NCBI GenBank assembly: GCA_964607245.1 | Contig: CAZSIB010000006.1 | Coordinates: forward strand, 15,975 to 79,974 | Origin: CAZLPZ01 sp964607245 | Lineage (GTDB): Bacteria; Pseudomonadota; Alphaproteobacteria; Micavibrionales; Micavibrionaceae | Length of the DNA stretch: 64,000 bases | Direction: 5' to 3' | Part shown: in pieces, positions 8,580 to 17,381 of the stretch | Position numbering within the stretch: the stretch's first letter is position 1 | How the letters are laid out: each line of letters opens with the position of its first letter | Notes under the pieces: generated by a model | What the model was told of the DNA's origin: nothing | Databases searched by the model: none | Seen by the model: the letters and a program-made list of their open reading frames with translations, nothing else | Translations under genes and position numbers: made by a program

Positions 8580-11102
8580 TCAGTAGATTCCCCCTGTCCC
8601 GCTGCCGGTACCCATATCTTGTTCCGTGGGCGAGGCATCCGTGGGCGGTGTTGACCAGATCGAGTCGGGTTCTTTTTGGCGCGGAACATACGGCGCCGGA
8701 TCCACATATTCCGTGTTCCCAATTTGGTTTTGGGTTTGGGATTCTGTGCCGCCATCCAAAATCGCGGTTTGCGTTGGTACAGCACCCGGATCTGTCCCCT
8801 CAAGATACGATTCCCAAATCGCGTGGGGATCGCCAAAATTTGCAGGTTTTCCGGTGCGCGCATCGACCATCACCTGGCGCAAACCTGGCGGCACACGGAA
8901 CGGGACAGGCGGCTTGTCCTCGGTCGCGGCCATAATAAAGTCCCGGAAAATGGGCACCGTCATCGATCCGCCCGTTTCGCGGTCGCCCAAAGATTTCGGT
9001 TGATCAAACCCCACAAAAACGCCGGCGACAAGATCCGGGGTAAATCCCACAAACCAAACATCGCGCGAGTCGTTTGTGGTGCCGGTTTTTCCGGCAACCG
9101 GCCGCCCGATATCGGCGAGTTTCATGGCCGTACCGCGTTGAACGACCCCCTCTAAAATCGAGACCATTTGATAGGCGGTGCGCGGGTCTTCAATTTGTTC
9201 GCGGGGATCAGGCAGTTCCGGAGCGGGTTGTGCATCCCACCGAATACGCATCCCGCAATCCGGACAGGGCCGCGCATCGGCCCGAAAGACGGTGTGCCCG
9301 CGCCGATCCTGGATCCGGTCAATAAAATGCGCATCGATCTTTTTCCCACCATTGACCAGCATCGCATAGGCGGTGGTTAATCGGATGAGTGTCGTTTCTG
9401 TCGACCCCAGCGCGTTTGCCAAATGGGGTTTCATATCGTCGTTAATGCCAAATTTATGCGCGTAGTCCACAATTTTATCCATGCCCAAGCGGTCCGCGAG
9501 GCGCACGGTCATGAGGTTACGTGATTTTTCAATCCCCACACGCAAGGTCGAGGGACCGTAATATTCGCCGCTATAATTCTTGGGCTGCCAAATGCGCCCC
9601 AGTGCGTCGGTATAGGTAATGGGGGCGTCAAGGACAAGCGACGACGGCGTGAACCCGTTATCAAGCGCGGCCAAGTAAATAAAGGGTTTAAAGGCCGATC
9701 CGGGTTGACGCCAGGCCTGAGTCACGCGATTAAATTCGCTTTCATCGAAATCCCATCCGCCTTGCATCGCCAAAACGCGACCCGTATGCGGATCAATGGC
9801 CACGAGTGCGCCTTCGATTTGTGGAATCTGGCGCAAGCGATATTTTCCGTCGCTTTCATCATCGGGTTCGACAAAAATCACATCCCCGACAGCGACGATT
9901 TGATTGGGATGTGTGGGCTGTGCCGCTGTCCCCGGCGCGCGCGCCCAGGTCATCGTGTCAAACATCATCAGGCCTTTGGTGCCGTCCGCAAACCCCAAGC
10001 GCACGCGGTCATACCCAACATCACGGACAAGAGCCAAACGCCAATTTTCAAGCATCCCCGGCGGAATTTTTGTCTTGCCCAAGGCCTCGGCCCAGTCGGG
10101 TGGAAGATTTTTCATCCGGCGATAGGGTCCCCGCCATCCTTGTTTCATATCGTAATTCATGAGTCCCTGGTGAAGGGCCCGCGCGGCTTTCGCCTGTAGA
10201 TTCGGGTCAATGGTCGATCGTACCGACAAGCCGCCGCGATAGAGCGCATCCGGTCCATAACGGGTTTCAAGTTCACGGCGAATCTCTTCCGCAAAATATG
10301 GCGCGCGCACCAAATCATCTTCGCGCGTGACCATGCGCAAGGGCGACGCCTTGGCCAGCACCGCCTGATCCGGCAAAATCGCGTTATCCTCGACCATGCG
10401 GTCAATCACCCAGTCGCGACGTTCAAGGGCAGCTTTCGCATTTCGCACGGGATGGTAATTATTGGGCGCCTTGGGCAGGGCGGCCAGATACGCGGCTTCC
10501 GGGATGGTCAGTTCATCAAGCGATTTATTAAAATAAGAAAGCGCGGCCGCCGCAACGCCGTAATTCCCCGATCCTAAATAAATCTGGTTCAGATAAAGTT
10601 CAAGCAACCGGTCTTTGGAGAGCGCCTGTTCCAAACGAAAGGCCAAAATCGCTTCCTTAATTTTGCGGTGATAGGACAGTTCATTACTGAGTAAAAAGTT
10701 TTTGGCGACTTGTTGGGTGATGGTCGAGGCCCCTTTTGGCCGCCGCCCGGAACCCAAAGCCTTTAAGTTCGAAAATACCGCACGACTGATCGCGCGGTAA
10801 TCCACCCCGTTATGCTGGTAAAAATTTTTATCTTCGGCGGCCAAAAAAGCTTTAATCACCAAAGACGGAATTTCCTCAATCGGCACAAAAACCCGGCGTT
10901 CGGTTGAAAATTCGGCCATCAAACGTCCATCCCCGGTGTGGACGCGGGTCACAACAGGGGGTTCATAGTCTTTGAGCGCGGAATAATCCGGTAAATCCCG
11001 GCCGACATAGGCCAGATACCAGAAAACACCCGTGATTCCGGCAATCAGGACGATAAAGCCCAGCGACATCATCAACAGGAAAATCGACCAAAAATACCGC
11101 AT
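8580..11102 (-). CDS. mrcA: Penicillin-binding protein 1A, bifunctional transglycosylase/transpeptidase
   Basis: An 840-aa class A PBP that polymerises glycan strands and cross-links peptides on the periplasmic face of the inner membrane. I chose ATG 11102 (MRYFWSIFLLMMSLG) over an in-frame TTG at 11117. An N-terminal membrane anchor covers about residues 3-30. The glycosyltransferase domain shows EDKNFY (90-95, catalytic Glu) and STITQQ (126-131). The transpeptidase domain shows the SxxK serine in SAFK (469-472) and KTGT at 672-675. An OB-like insert lies between the domains and a Pro/Gln/Thr-rich tail ends the protein. It is followed after two bases by the Mur ligase gene and lies downstream of icmG on the same strand, with 120 bases between. 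Confidence 0.96.
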   Translation of the reverse strand: MRYFWSIFLLMMSLGFIVLIAGITGVFWYLAYVGRDLPDYSALKDYEPPVVTRVHTGDGRLMAEFSTERRVFVPIEEIPSLVIKAFLAAEDKNFYQHNGVDYRAISRAVFSNLKALGSGRRPKGASTITQQVAKNFLLSNELSYHRKIKEAILAFRLEQALSKDRLLELYLNQIYLGSGNYGVAAAALSYFNKSLDELTIPEAAYLAALPKAPNNYHPVRNAKAALERRDWVIDRMVEDNAILPDQAVLAKASPLRMVTREDDLVRAPYFAEEIRRELETRYGPDALYRGGLSVRSTIDPNLQAKAARALHQGLMNYDMKQGWRGPYRRMKNLPPDWAEALGKTKIPPGMLENWRLALVRDVGYDRVRLGFADGTKGLMMFDTMTWARAPGTAAQPTHPNQIVAVGDVIFVEPDDESDGKYRLRQIPQIEGALVAIDPHTGRVLAMQGGWDFDESEFNRVTQAWRQPGSAFKPFIYLAALDNGFTPSSLVLDAPITYTDALGRIWQPKNYSGEYYGPSTLRVGIEKSRNLMTVRLADRLGMDKIVDYAHKFGINDDMKPHLANALGSTETTLIRLTTAYAMLVNGGKKIDAHFIDRIQDRRGHTVFRADARPCPDCGMRIRWDAQPAPELPDPREQIEDPRTAYQMVSILEGVVQRGTAMKLADIGRPVAGKTGTTNDSRDVWFVGFTPDLVAGVFVGFDQPKSLGDRETGGSMTVPIFRDFIMAATEDKPPVPFRVPPGLRQVMVDARTGKPANFGDPHAIWESYLEGTDPGAVPTQTAILDGGTESQTQNQIGNTEYVDPAPYVPRQKEPDSIWSTPPTDASPTEQDMGTGSGTGGIY

Positions 11103-11222
11103 ACCGCCCAAGATCAAGGTAAAAAGGGGAAAGGACTTAAGCCTAAGGATATGCCCGATTTAAGGCCAAAGGAAAAGCCCCCTTCGGTCGATTATTCAAT
11201 ATATACGATCTTATCCTGGGAT

Positions 11223-12407
11223 CTACTGACGGATACGGCCTTTGGAGCCAACAACCACCCAGGCCCCGTTTTGTTGGATGATTTTTTGGACACGGCCGAG
11301 ACCGTCCAACTCATCCCCAACCTGCACACTCATCAATCCCGAACGGCCTCCTTGGGTGACATAGGCGCGACCTTGCGCCACGGCACGGAGACGGTAGGGC
11401 AACGGCGCTTCCTTACGCACGACAGGAGTTGACACAAAGGATGGCGCATCGTCGTCTTTTGGTTGCGCTTGCGCCGCCGATGGGAGAGATGGCGAAGAAT
11501 CTTGCGTCACAGGCTGTTTTCTTTTCTCAAGGGCGGCCAGTCGATTCGATATCTCTTTTAATTGCGCGGCAATATCCCCCATTTGTCCCGATGGGGTCAT
11601 CGTTGTAACCTTAGACTGTAACTCAGCAAGATCCGCTTCAAGTTTTTTTACACGGTCATCTGATCCAGCGCCGATTGTCGCGGTTGATTGAGAAGACATC
11701 GGAAGTCCAGTATCCGGCGTTTCTGCTGTTTGATCAGAAGGCGTTGATGATGTTGATGGTATCACCATCGGAATTTCCGCGACATTTGTTTCACCCGGAT
11801 CCTGCTGAACAGGCGTGGCCTCTCCCATGACGGCTTGTGTCGTTGTTTCTGGGGATGCCTGTAATTGAGGCATCGCGGCCGAATCGTCCGGTGCCGTGGG
11901 CGTAACCGCGACCTCTTCTGAAACAGGCGGGGCACCAATATCTGCGACATTCGTAGGTGGAGTTTGATCTGGACCCGCATCCGACCGCACCACATCGGAT
12001 GCCGATTCGGTTGGTGTCCCGGCACCTGTTGTTTCCAGTGACGCAGCAGATAAGGCTCCATCAGAGGGGGCCGGCGTATTTACCGTTTCAACCGGAGCCG
12101 GATCCGCAGGCGTTTCCGCGGCGATTTGTTCCGCGCCAGCAGATTGGGCAGACGGCGGCGCCGAAAATTTAAAATACACAAATCCTAAAAAAGCCAAAAC
12201 CCCAAGACCAATAATGATCAGATTCGACGATCCCCCCTTCTTTTTGGGCGGTCGCGCATCATCGCCAGAATCGCTGGCCGTATCCGCATCGTCATCCCAT
12301 GTTTCATCTTGTGAATCATCATAGGTCTCGTCATCCGCGCCGACCGTATCCAGATCGTCATCGACAAGCGTTTCGTCGTATTGGTCGTCGTCATTCCGTG
12401 CGTTCAT
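11223..12407 (-). CDS. icmG: Type IVB secretion inner-membrane protein DotF/IcmG-like
   Basis: This 394-aa protein has the layout of DotF/IcmG: a strongly acidic cytoplasmic N-terminus (residues 1-50, runs of Asp), one membrane span (62-81), a long Pro/Ala/Thr-rich periplasmic linker, a coiled coil (about 255-300, VKKLEADLAELQSKV and LKEISNRLAALEKRK), and a compact C-terminal domain (about 340-394, GRAYVTQGGRSGLMSVQVGD). That last domain resembles the IcmG C-terminus. In Legionella the protein is about 270 aa and belongs to the Dot/Icm core; this one is longer through its linker. It follows icmE by 22 bases, matching the Legionella order icmL-K-E-G. The assignment rests on layout, C-terminal pattern and synteny. 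Confidence 0.78.
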   Translation of the reverse strand: MNARNDDDQYDETLVDDDLDTVGADDETYDDSQDETWDDDADTASDSGDDARPPKKKGGSSNLIIIGLGVLAFLGFVYFKFSAPPSAQSAGAEQIAAETPADPAPVETVNTPAPSDGALSAASLETTGAGTPTESASDVVRSDAGPDQTPPTNVADIGAPPVSEEVAVTPTAPDDSAAMPQLQASPETTTQAVMGEATPVQQDPGETNVAEIPMVIPSTSSTPSDQTAETPDTGLPMSSQSTATIGAGSDDRVKKLEADLAELQSKVTTMTPSGQMGDIAAQLKEISNRLAALEKRKQPVTQDSSPSLPSAAQAQPKDDDAPSFVSTPVVRKEAPLPYRLRAVAQGRAYVTQGGRSGLMSVQVGDELDGLGRVQKIIQQNGAWVVVGSKGRIRQ

Positions 12408-12429
12408 TTTTTATCCCACAAATCGCGTA

Positions 12430-13857
12430 TTACTTGCCGCTCGCAGACGGTGCCGGGCCAACAGGCGCGGCCCCATACGGCATCATGCCATACGGCACCA
12501 TCATGGAGGGGAACATCCCCGGCGCCCCCGACATCATTGACGCATAAGGATTGCTTGTATCTTGCTCTTCTCCCATCTGCGCCTGGATATCCCGCACCGA
12601 ATCAGGGTCCAACACAGGCTGTGTGAACAAAATGCCAATGGGCGTTCCGGCCGCAACCCGCAGCATGGGTTTCACCCCTTGATTACTATCCTTGACCGCA
12701 TCGGAAATTCCATCGAAACTATCACCGATCCCTTGAGAAACCGCCTCAGAAAAATCCGGTTCGTCACTCGACGTTGTTGTACTGCTATCGCTTTGCGTCT
12801 GTGTTTGTTGCGTTTCCGCAAGGGCCTGTCCAACACCGGAAATGAAATCAGCCGCCGCAGGCAAGATATAGCGTTGAAAATATTTATGATCAATTTCAGT
12901 GATCACGCCCGGAAGAGTCGTCGCCGGATCAAGGACAATCGCCTGGATCGGGATTGTTTTTCCTTTTTTCGTGACGAGTTGGTTGAAATTAATCGTCAGA
13001 TATTCGTCGGTTTCCTGGAAAGACCCGAGTAAACGTGCGCCAGAAAATTTTCCACTCGCCATCAAGGCCAAAACAGGCCCCGGCGCATCTGTATTCGCCT
13101 CAATTAACAACTGACCATATTCGACCGTTGCAGCCGGAACCAAAACTTTGGCGTCAGCCATGGTAGCCGGAGGAAGCGGCTCCCCATCAGGGCCAATGCG
13201 CTGACCCTCATTTCCGCCATTTCCTGTTTCAGGTTCAGAAGGCGGGTTATAGGATACCGAAATGGATGACGTGCCGCGCGGCTGACGAGATGACATCGCT
13301 GAATTGAGATAGCTACTCATCGTTTGAGCCAGTTGCTCGATGGCTTGGGCTTCGGCTTGTACCGCAGCCTGAGCCTGGGGAGATTGCGCCTGCTTGATCT
13401 GAAGTTCTTGCTGACGACGATATTCTTCTTGAATACGACGGAAACGTTCCGCCGGATCTTCCTGTTGTTCTTCAAGTTTTGTTTGAAGCTGTTGGCGCGA
13501 AGGGTCGATCGGGATCGGAACAACACTTTCCCCCGTTTCTTTGGCTTGCTCAACAATCTGTTGATTATAATTTTCAAGCGCTTCACGGTATTCCGGCGTC
13601 GGTTCTTTTTGCGCGGGAAGCGAATTTGAATCAATAGGCGCTGCCGCAATTTGAGATTTTTGATCCTCGGTTTCTTTTCCACCGGTGAACATGATGATCC
13701 CGATGACCACCGCGACAAGACCGACAGCAACAATAATCACTTTGAACAAAGCCTTATTGTTATTTTTTGTCGCCTGATCCGACGAATCATCAAAACCAAG
13801 ATCGGTGTCGAATTCTTCGTTGGGATCGCCTTCAAATTCGTTATTCACGTCACTCAT
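12430..13857 (-). CDS. icmE: Type IVB secretion core protein DotG/IcmE (TrbI/VirB10-like)
   Basis: This 475-aa protein corresponds to DotG/IcmE, the VirB10-like subunit spanning inner and outer membranes in Dot/Icm systems. I chose ATG 13857 (MSDVNNEFEG), which overlaps the icmK stop by 8 bases; an upstream in-frame start would add 16 unlikely residues. There is an acidic N-terminus, one membrane span (about 38-56), a Gln/Glu-rich coiled-coil region (about 100-185) and a C-terminal TrbI-like beta domain with KVLVPAATVEYGQLLIEANT and FQETDEYLTINFNQLVTKKG. The Legionella protein exceeds 1,000 aa because of a long pentapeptide-type repeat domain; that repeat region is absent here. The C-terminus is Met/Pro-rich. 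Confidence 0.87.
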   Translation of the reverse strand: MSDVNNEFEGDPNEEFDTDLGFDDSSDQATKNNNKALFKVIIVAVGLVAVVIGIIMFTGGKETEDQKSQIAAAPIDSNSLPAQKEPTPEYREALENYNQQIVEQAKETGESVVPIPIDPSRQQLQTKLEEQQEDPAERFRRIQEEYRRQQELQIKQAQSPQAQAAVQAEAQAIEQLAQTMSSYLNSAMSSRQPRGTSSISVSYNPPSEPETGNGGNEGQRIGPDGEPLPPATMADAKVLVPAATVEYGQLLIEANTDAPGPVLALMASGKFSGARLLGSFQETDEYLTINFNQLVTKKGKTIPIQAIVLDPATTLPGVITEIDHKYFQRYILPAAADFISGVGQALAETQQTQTQSDSSTTTSSDEPDFSEAVSQGIGDSFDGISDAVKDSNQGVKPMLRVAAGTPIGILFTQPVLDPDSVRDIQAQMGEEQDTSNPYASMMSGAPGMFPSMMVPYGMMPYGAAPVGPAPSASGK

Positions 13858-14959
13858 CACTCGTTTCCTTTTTTTGCGCCAATGCCGCACGGACCATTTG
13901 CCCACGATCCGAGAGCAGCAATACCGGCGACATGTTTAATGAATAGACATTCATCCCGTCTGCAGATCGCACCGAATTACTCCATCCCGGTGATAAAAGG
14001 GTAAGGGGCGTCCGTAGATAGAGCGTCCCGTCAACTTCATAGGCCGAGGTCCGGCTGTCCACCCCGTCAACTGCCATACGCTGGGCCGTTGATGGGGGCA
14101 CCCCCTCCATAATACGGGTGAGGGCCGTGCTACCTGCTGTTAAATTATTGCTTGCAGTATTGATGATTGGCGGCAAAGCCAAGGGCCCGCTTTCCGGCAC
14201 GCGCAGATCTAACCGATACTGTACCACTTCACGGTTGGTGCGTAAGGTAAAGGTTACTGGTGTGGCAAGGCCCACCAACCGAACGACCATATTACCATAG
14301 GCATATTCTGACATCGGAATAATCTGCATCAAGTTCGGATAGACCGGAAATTTCGAATCCGATGACCCATCCGCTGCCGATTTCACATCAAAATTCCCGG
14401 CCCACGTGACGTCCTTGATCGGCCAGGGTTGGCCCGTCACATCCAAGAAACTGACGGTTGTGACATGGCCCGTCGCGAGTTTAAAGGTGAGCGGCGTCGT
14501 CCCTGGATCCAAAGAAATCGTCGTAAAAGAAATTTCGGGCTTCGGGTAGGCCAAAGGCTCTTCAATCGCCTTTTGATTGATATCAATACGTTCAAACGCC
14601 TCGCGCAGTTCTGGCGGATCCATCGGCAACGTCGCGCGCATCATCGAATCAAAGGCCTTCCGGCGCATGGTCGCGGCGGCCTCTTCGGGCGAGACCACTG
14701 GCGCGGCGAGTTCCAACGCATCCGCAGAAATCGGGGAAATTTCCCCGTCCATACCCGAATCAGCAGGTTCGGCAGATTCCGTCTTTTTAGCAAGACCCGG
14801 GATCGCCTCACTCAAGCTTTCAAGAAGCGATGGCGCTTCGGCAGCAGGTGGCGTGGGGATTGATTCGGGCAAACCCGGGGCTTCTTGCGCAAGGGCATAA
14901 AGGCCTCCGCACATCGTTAAAAGCACTGTAAAACAAAGCGTTTTATATATGTTCGTCAT
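13850..14959 (-). CDS. icmK: Type IVB secretion outer-membrane protein DotH/IcmK
   Basis: A 369-aa exported protein with a Sec signal peptide (residues 1-24, ending ALA before QEAPGLP) and a good Shine-Dalgarno AAGGAA 8 bases before ATG 14959. The N-terminal third is Pro/Glu-rich, followed by RIDINQKAIEEPL. The C-terminal part carries the beta-rich pattern of the DotH/IcmK family: ISFTTISLDPGTTP, VTTVSFLDVTGQPWPIKD, and LVGLATPVTFTLRTNREVVQ. DotH forms part of the outer-membrane ring of the secretion channel with DotC, DotD and DotG. It overlaps icmE by 8 bases, so the two are translationally coupled. Confidence 0.88.
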   Translation of the reverse strand: MTNIYKTLCFTVLLTMCGGLYALAQEAPGLPESIPTPPAAEAPSLLESLSEAIPGLAKKTESAEPADSGMDGEISPISADALELAAPVVSPEEAAATMRRKAFDSMMRATLPMDPPELREAFERIDINQKAIEEPLAYPKPEISFTTISLDPGTTPLTFKLATGHVTTVSFLDVTGQPWPIKDVTWAGNFDVKSAADGSSDSKFPVYPNLMQIIPMSEYAYGNMVVRLVGLATPVTFTLRTNREVVQYRLDLRVPESGPLALPPIINTASNNLTAGSTALTRIMEGVPPSTAQRMAVDGVDSRTSAYEVDGTLYLRTPLTLLSPGWSNSVRSADGMNVYSLNMSPVLLLSDRGQMVRAALAQKKETSDE

Positions 14960-15042
14960 TCGACCATTCCTTGAATCAGACGACCCCCGTAAGAACAGGA
15001 TAGTCGGGCGTCTCTAATCCCGCAACAAAAATATCCACAGAC

Positions 15043-15780
15043 TTATCCTCCCCTTGAGGAAGAGACCCATTGTTCAATCCCGACCCCATTCGGACTTTCA
15101 AGGCGCGGCACGCGCACAATCACCATTTGGATCAGTAAATGATCGGTACGTTCGCCCCCGGCAGATTGATAATTCACAACGAGCGGCATTTGCACCATCC
15201 ATTGATACCGCCCGGCCACAACCCCCTCGGACACCACAATCGGCGCGCTTTCTGGGGCCGATGTCACAACCTGTTGTTGCGCCTCCACCAATTGGATGAT
15301 TCGCGCACGGTCCATGGCCTTGGTAAAACTATCCCACCCCGTCCGGGTAAAATTCCGGGATGATTCTTGTAACCGGCGGCGATAATCATGAAAACCAAAG
15401 GTCATGACTTCGGTCGCTGCCTGGGCAGCCCAGGAGGTGAGCGCCGGAGTACTTAAATTGGGTTCGCTTAAGGCCACAACAGGAACCAAACGCCCATCTT
15501 CGGTCGTTGCAAAATAGCGATTTTCAGGCTGATGGATATGGACGACATACAGCATAATCAGGATCAGCGCGCAGATCATCATCGCCTGCATGATCGCAAT
15601 GCTTTGTAGGACACGATACCCATCGCGGTAGAATTCATTCCGAATCACGACAGCGCCCAGACCCTTCAGCGCCATACGCTCCGCATTTGATGCTGCTTTC
15701 GCATCGGTATCCGCAGAGGACGCCGCACGCGACGCACCGCGCGGACGATCAGCAGAGGAGGAAGACGTTGGTCGGGCCAT
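15043..15780 (-). CDS. icmL: Type IVB secretion inner-membrane protein DotI/IcmL
   Basis: A 245-aa protein of the DotI/IcmL family (TraM-like in IncI plasmids), an inner-membrane component with a VirB8-like periplasmic domain. The in-frame TTG at 15837 would add 19 residues; I chose ATG 15780 (MARPTSSSS). A polar Ser/Arg-rich N-terminus precedes FYRDGYRVLQSIA, one membrane span (AMMICALILIMLYVVHI, about 82-98) and the periplasmic domain with SWAAQAATEVMTFGFHDYRR, a hallmark of the family. The end GIEQWVSSSRGG is also typical. It is the first gene of the icmL-K-E-G block and divergent from the three exported paralogues, 237 bases away. Confidence 0.92.
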   Translation of the reverse strand: MARPTSSSSADRPRGASRAASSADTDAKAASNAERMALKGLGAVVIRNEFYRDGYRVLQSIAIMQAMMICALILIMLYVVHIHQPENRYFATTEDGRLVPVVALSEPNLSTPALTSWAAQAATEVMTFGFHDYRRRLQESSRNFTRTGWDSFTKAMDRARIIQLVEAQQQVVTSAPESAPIVVSEGVVAGRYQWMVQMPLVVNYQSAGGERTDHLLIQMVIVRVPRLESPNGVGIEQWVSSSRGG

Positions 15781-15970
15781 ATCAAAAAATCTTAAATCGA
15801 TGGGTGTATCGCATGAATTTTGGACAATTTCCCGCAAGATCTGCAGGAAAATAAAGAGGGGGACCCAGCGCCACCCCGATTCGGGCCGCGCCAGATTCGT
15901 CTAACTCTATCAAATATTTCGGCCCAAAACTACTCCCGTTTTATGGGGGCTCCGAGGCCGTGAAATATGT

Positions 15971-15999
15971 TTCGGGACCACGCCCCTTTATGATATACT
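15971..15999 (+). promoter_or_regulatory. Weak predicted promoter for the three-paralogue operon
   Basis: TATACT at 15994-15999 is a good -10 box. Seventeen bases upstream is TTCGGG (15971-15976), a poor -35. The expected transcript start near 16006 leaves room for the GAGGAAAG Shine-Dalgarno at 16010-16017 before GTG 16018. This lies in the 237-base divergent gap with icmL. Confidence 0.35.
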
Positions 16000-16017
16000 T
16001 GAACCTCAAGAGGAAAG

Positions 16018-17379
16018 GTGACCCGCCTTTGCGCGGAAAGGCCATCCTTTGTTTTATTTTTCGCGAGTGTGACGTTTATGATGCGGTCATTGGGTTTCTT
16101 TTTTTTGCTGCTTCTTCTGGCTGTTTATAGTCTGAACCCTTTTTCCACCCGTACCGCCTGGGCCTTCACCTGCGCCGCTTATACCGGTACATGCCAGGTT
16201 CAAACAGGTGCTGCTGATACTTGGTGGCAATCCAATCCTGACTTTAGTCAGCTTATGAAACAATTCATTCTCAATGATATCTATAAGGACAAAATCCTGG
16301 ACGATTGGTGGAAGTCCAAATTTCGTCCGGCCCTCCAGGCCATGACCGCGCAACTCATCGGGGCGGATACCCATACGGCCGGGATGATTGGCGGGTTTTA
16401 TGACGGGCTTTCCTTGAACCGTGCGCAACTGACAATGCAGGAACTTCAGGCAGACGCCTTAAAATCCTATACGCCCGGCGAAAACCTCTGCCGATTTGGG
16501 ACCAGCGTGCGCTCGCTCTCGGCGTCTGAAGTCCGCGCGGTCAGTGCCCAAATGGCTCTCGCCGAAATTGGCCAGGCGCGACAACTGGGGACACGGGGCG
16601 GGCCGGCCGATGCGGGGGGTGATTCTGACCGCGCCACGCGCCTTGACCAATTTACCCGCATTTATTGCGACCCCGCGGATAACCAAGGGGCGCTTGACGG
16701 TATTTGTGGCGGCACATCGCCCAAAACCAAGGGTGAACGGATGAATAAAGATATCAGCTTTATTCGCACACTGGCGGGGCCTAATACCCTGGATGTGGAT
16801 TTTACAAACGCGCAATCAACGGCGGATGAAGAAGACTTGATTGCCCTTGCCAGCAATTTATACGGTCATGATGTGTTACCGCGGTATAATGACATTATGC
16901 TCTCGGGCAAAGCCGGAAACGCCGATAATAAAGTACAATATTTAAATCTGCGCCAAATGGTAGCCTTTCGAAATGTCGCGCAAAACAGCTTTAATGCAAT
17001 GGCCGGAAAGCGCGCGCGGGGGACCGAAGGCGCGGCGGTTTTCTTGCGCAACGTTCTTGAAGAGCTGGGCATGACTAAAGACGAAGCCAAACGTTATCTG
17101 GACGGCAGTAATGGCGAACCCAGTTATAACGCCCAGATGGAAATACTCACCAAAAAAATCTATCAAAACCCCAATTTCTATACGAATCTCATCGACAAGC
17201 CGGCCAACGTCGACCGGTCGATTGCCGCGATGAATGCGTTTTCGTTAATGCAGGACCGAGATGTTGCACAATCTTTTGCCCGTCAAGAAATGCTGCTCTC
17301 CCTTTTGTTAGAACTCAAAATCCGGCGCGAACAACGGGATGTCGAACGCCGCATGAAGCTGGTGGGATTGACAAAGTAA
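16018..17379 (+). CDS. Exported protein, paralogue 1 of a three-gene tandem family
   Basis: A 453-aa protein with a signal peptide. GTG 16018 follows a GAGGAAAG Shine-Dalgarno closely; ATG 16078 or 16081 (MMRSLGFFFLLLLL) would give a cleaner signal peptide, so the start is uncertain. Two blocks are shared with the next two genes: an N-terminal block (ALQAMTAQLIGADTHTAGM, then IGGFYDG, TPGENLCRFGT) and a C-terminal block (EELGMTKDEAKRYLDG, SYNAQMEILTKKIYQNPNFY, TNLIDKPANVDRS). Pairs of cysteines (ENLCRFG, RIYCDPADN, DGICGG) are conserved among them, and the C-terminus is helical and charged. I recognise no family. Location opposite icmL suggests a periplasmic or surface partner of the type IVB apparatus, which is inference. 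Confidence 0.85.
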   Translation: MTRLCAERPSFVLFFASVTFMMRSLGFFFLLLLLAVYSLNPFSTRTAWAFTCAAYTGTCQVQTGAADTWWQSNPDFSQLMKQFILNDIYKDKILDDWWKSKFRPALQAMTAQLIGADTHTAGMIGGFYDGLSLNRAQLTMQELQADALKSYTPGENLCRFGTSVRSLSASEVRAVSAQMALAEIGQARQLGTRGGPADAGGDSDRATRLDQFTRIYCDPADNQGALDGICGGTSPKTKGERMNKDISFIRTLAGPNTLDVDFTNAQSTADEEDLIALASNLYGHDVLPRYNDIMLSGKAGNADNKVQYLNLRQMVAFRNVAQNSFNAMAGKRARGTEGAAVFLRNVLEELGMTKDEAKRYLDGSNGEPSYNAQMEILTKKIYQNPNFYTNLIDKPANVDRSIAAMNAFSLMQDRDVAQSFARQEMLLSLLLELKIRREQRDVERRMKLVGLTK

Positions 17380-17381
17380 TC

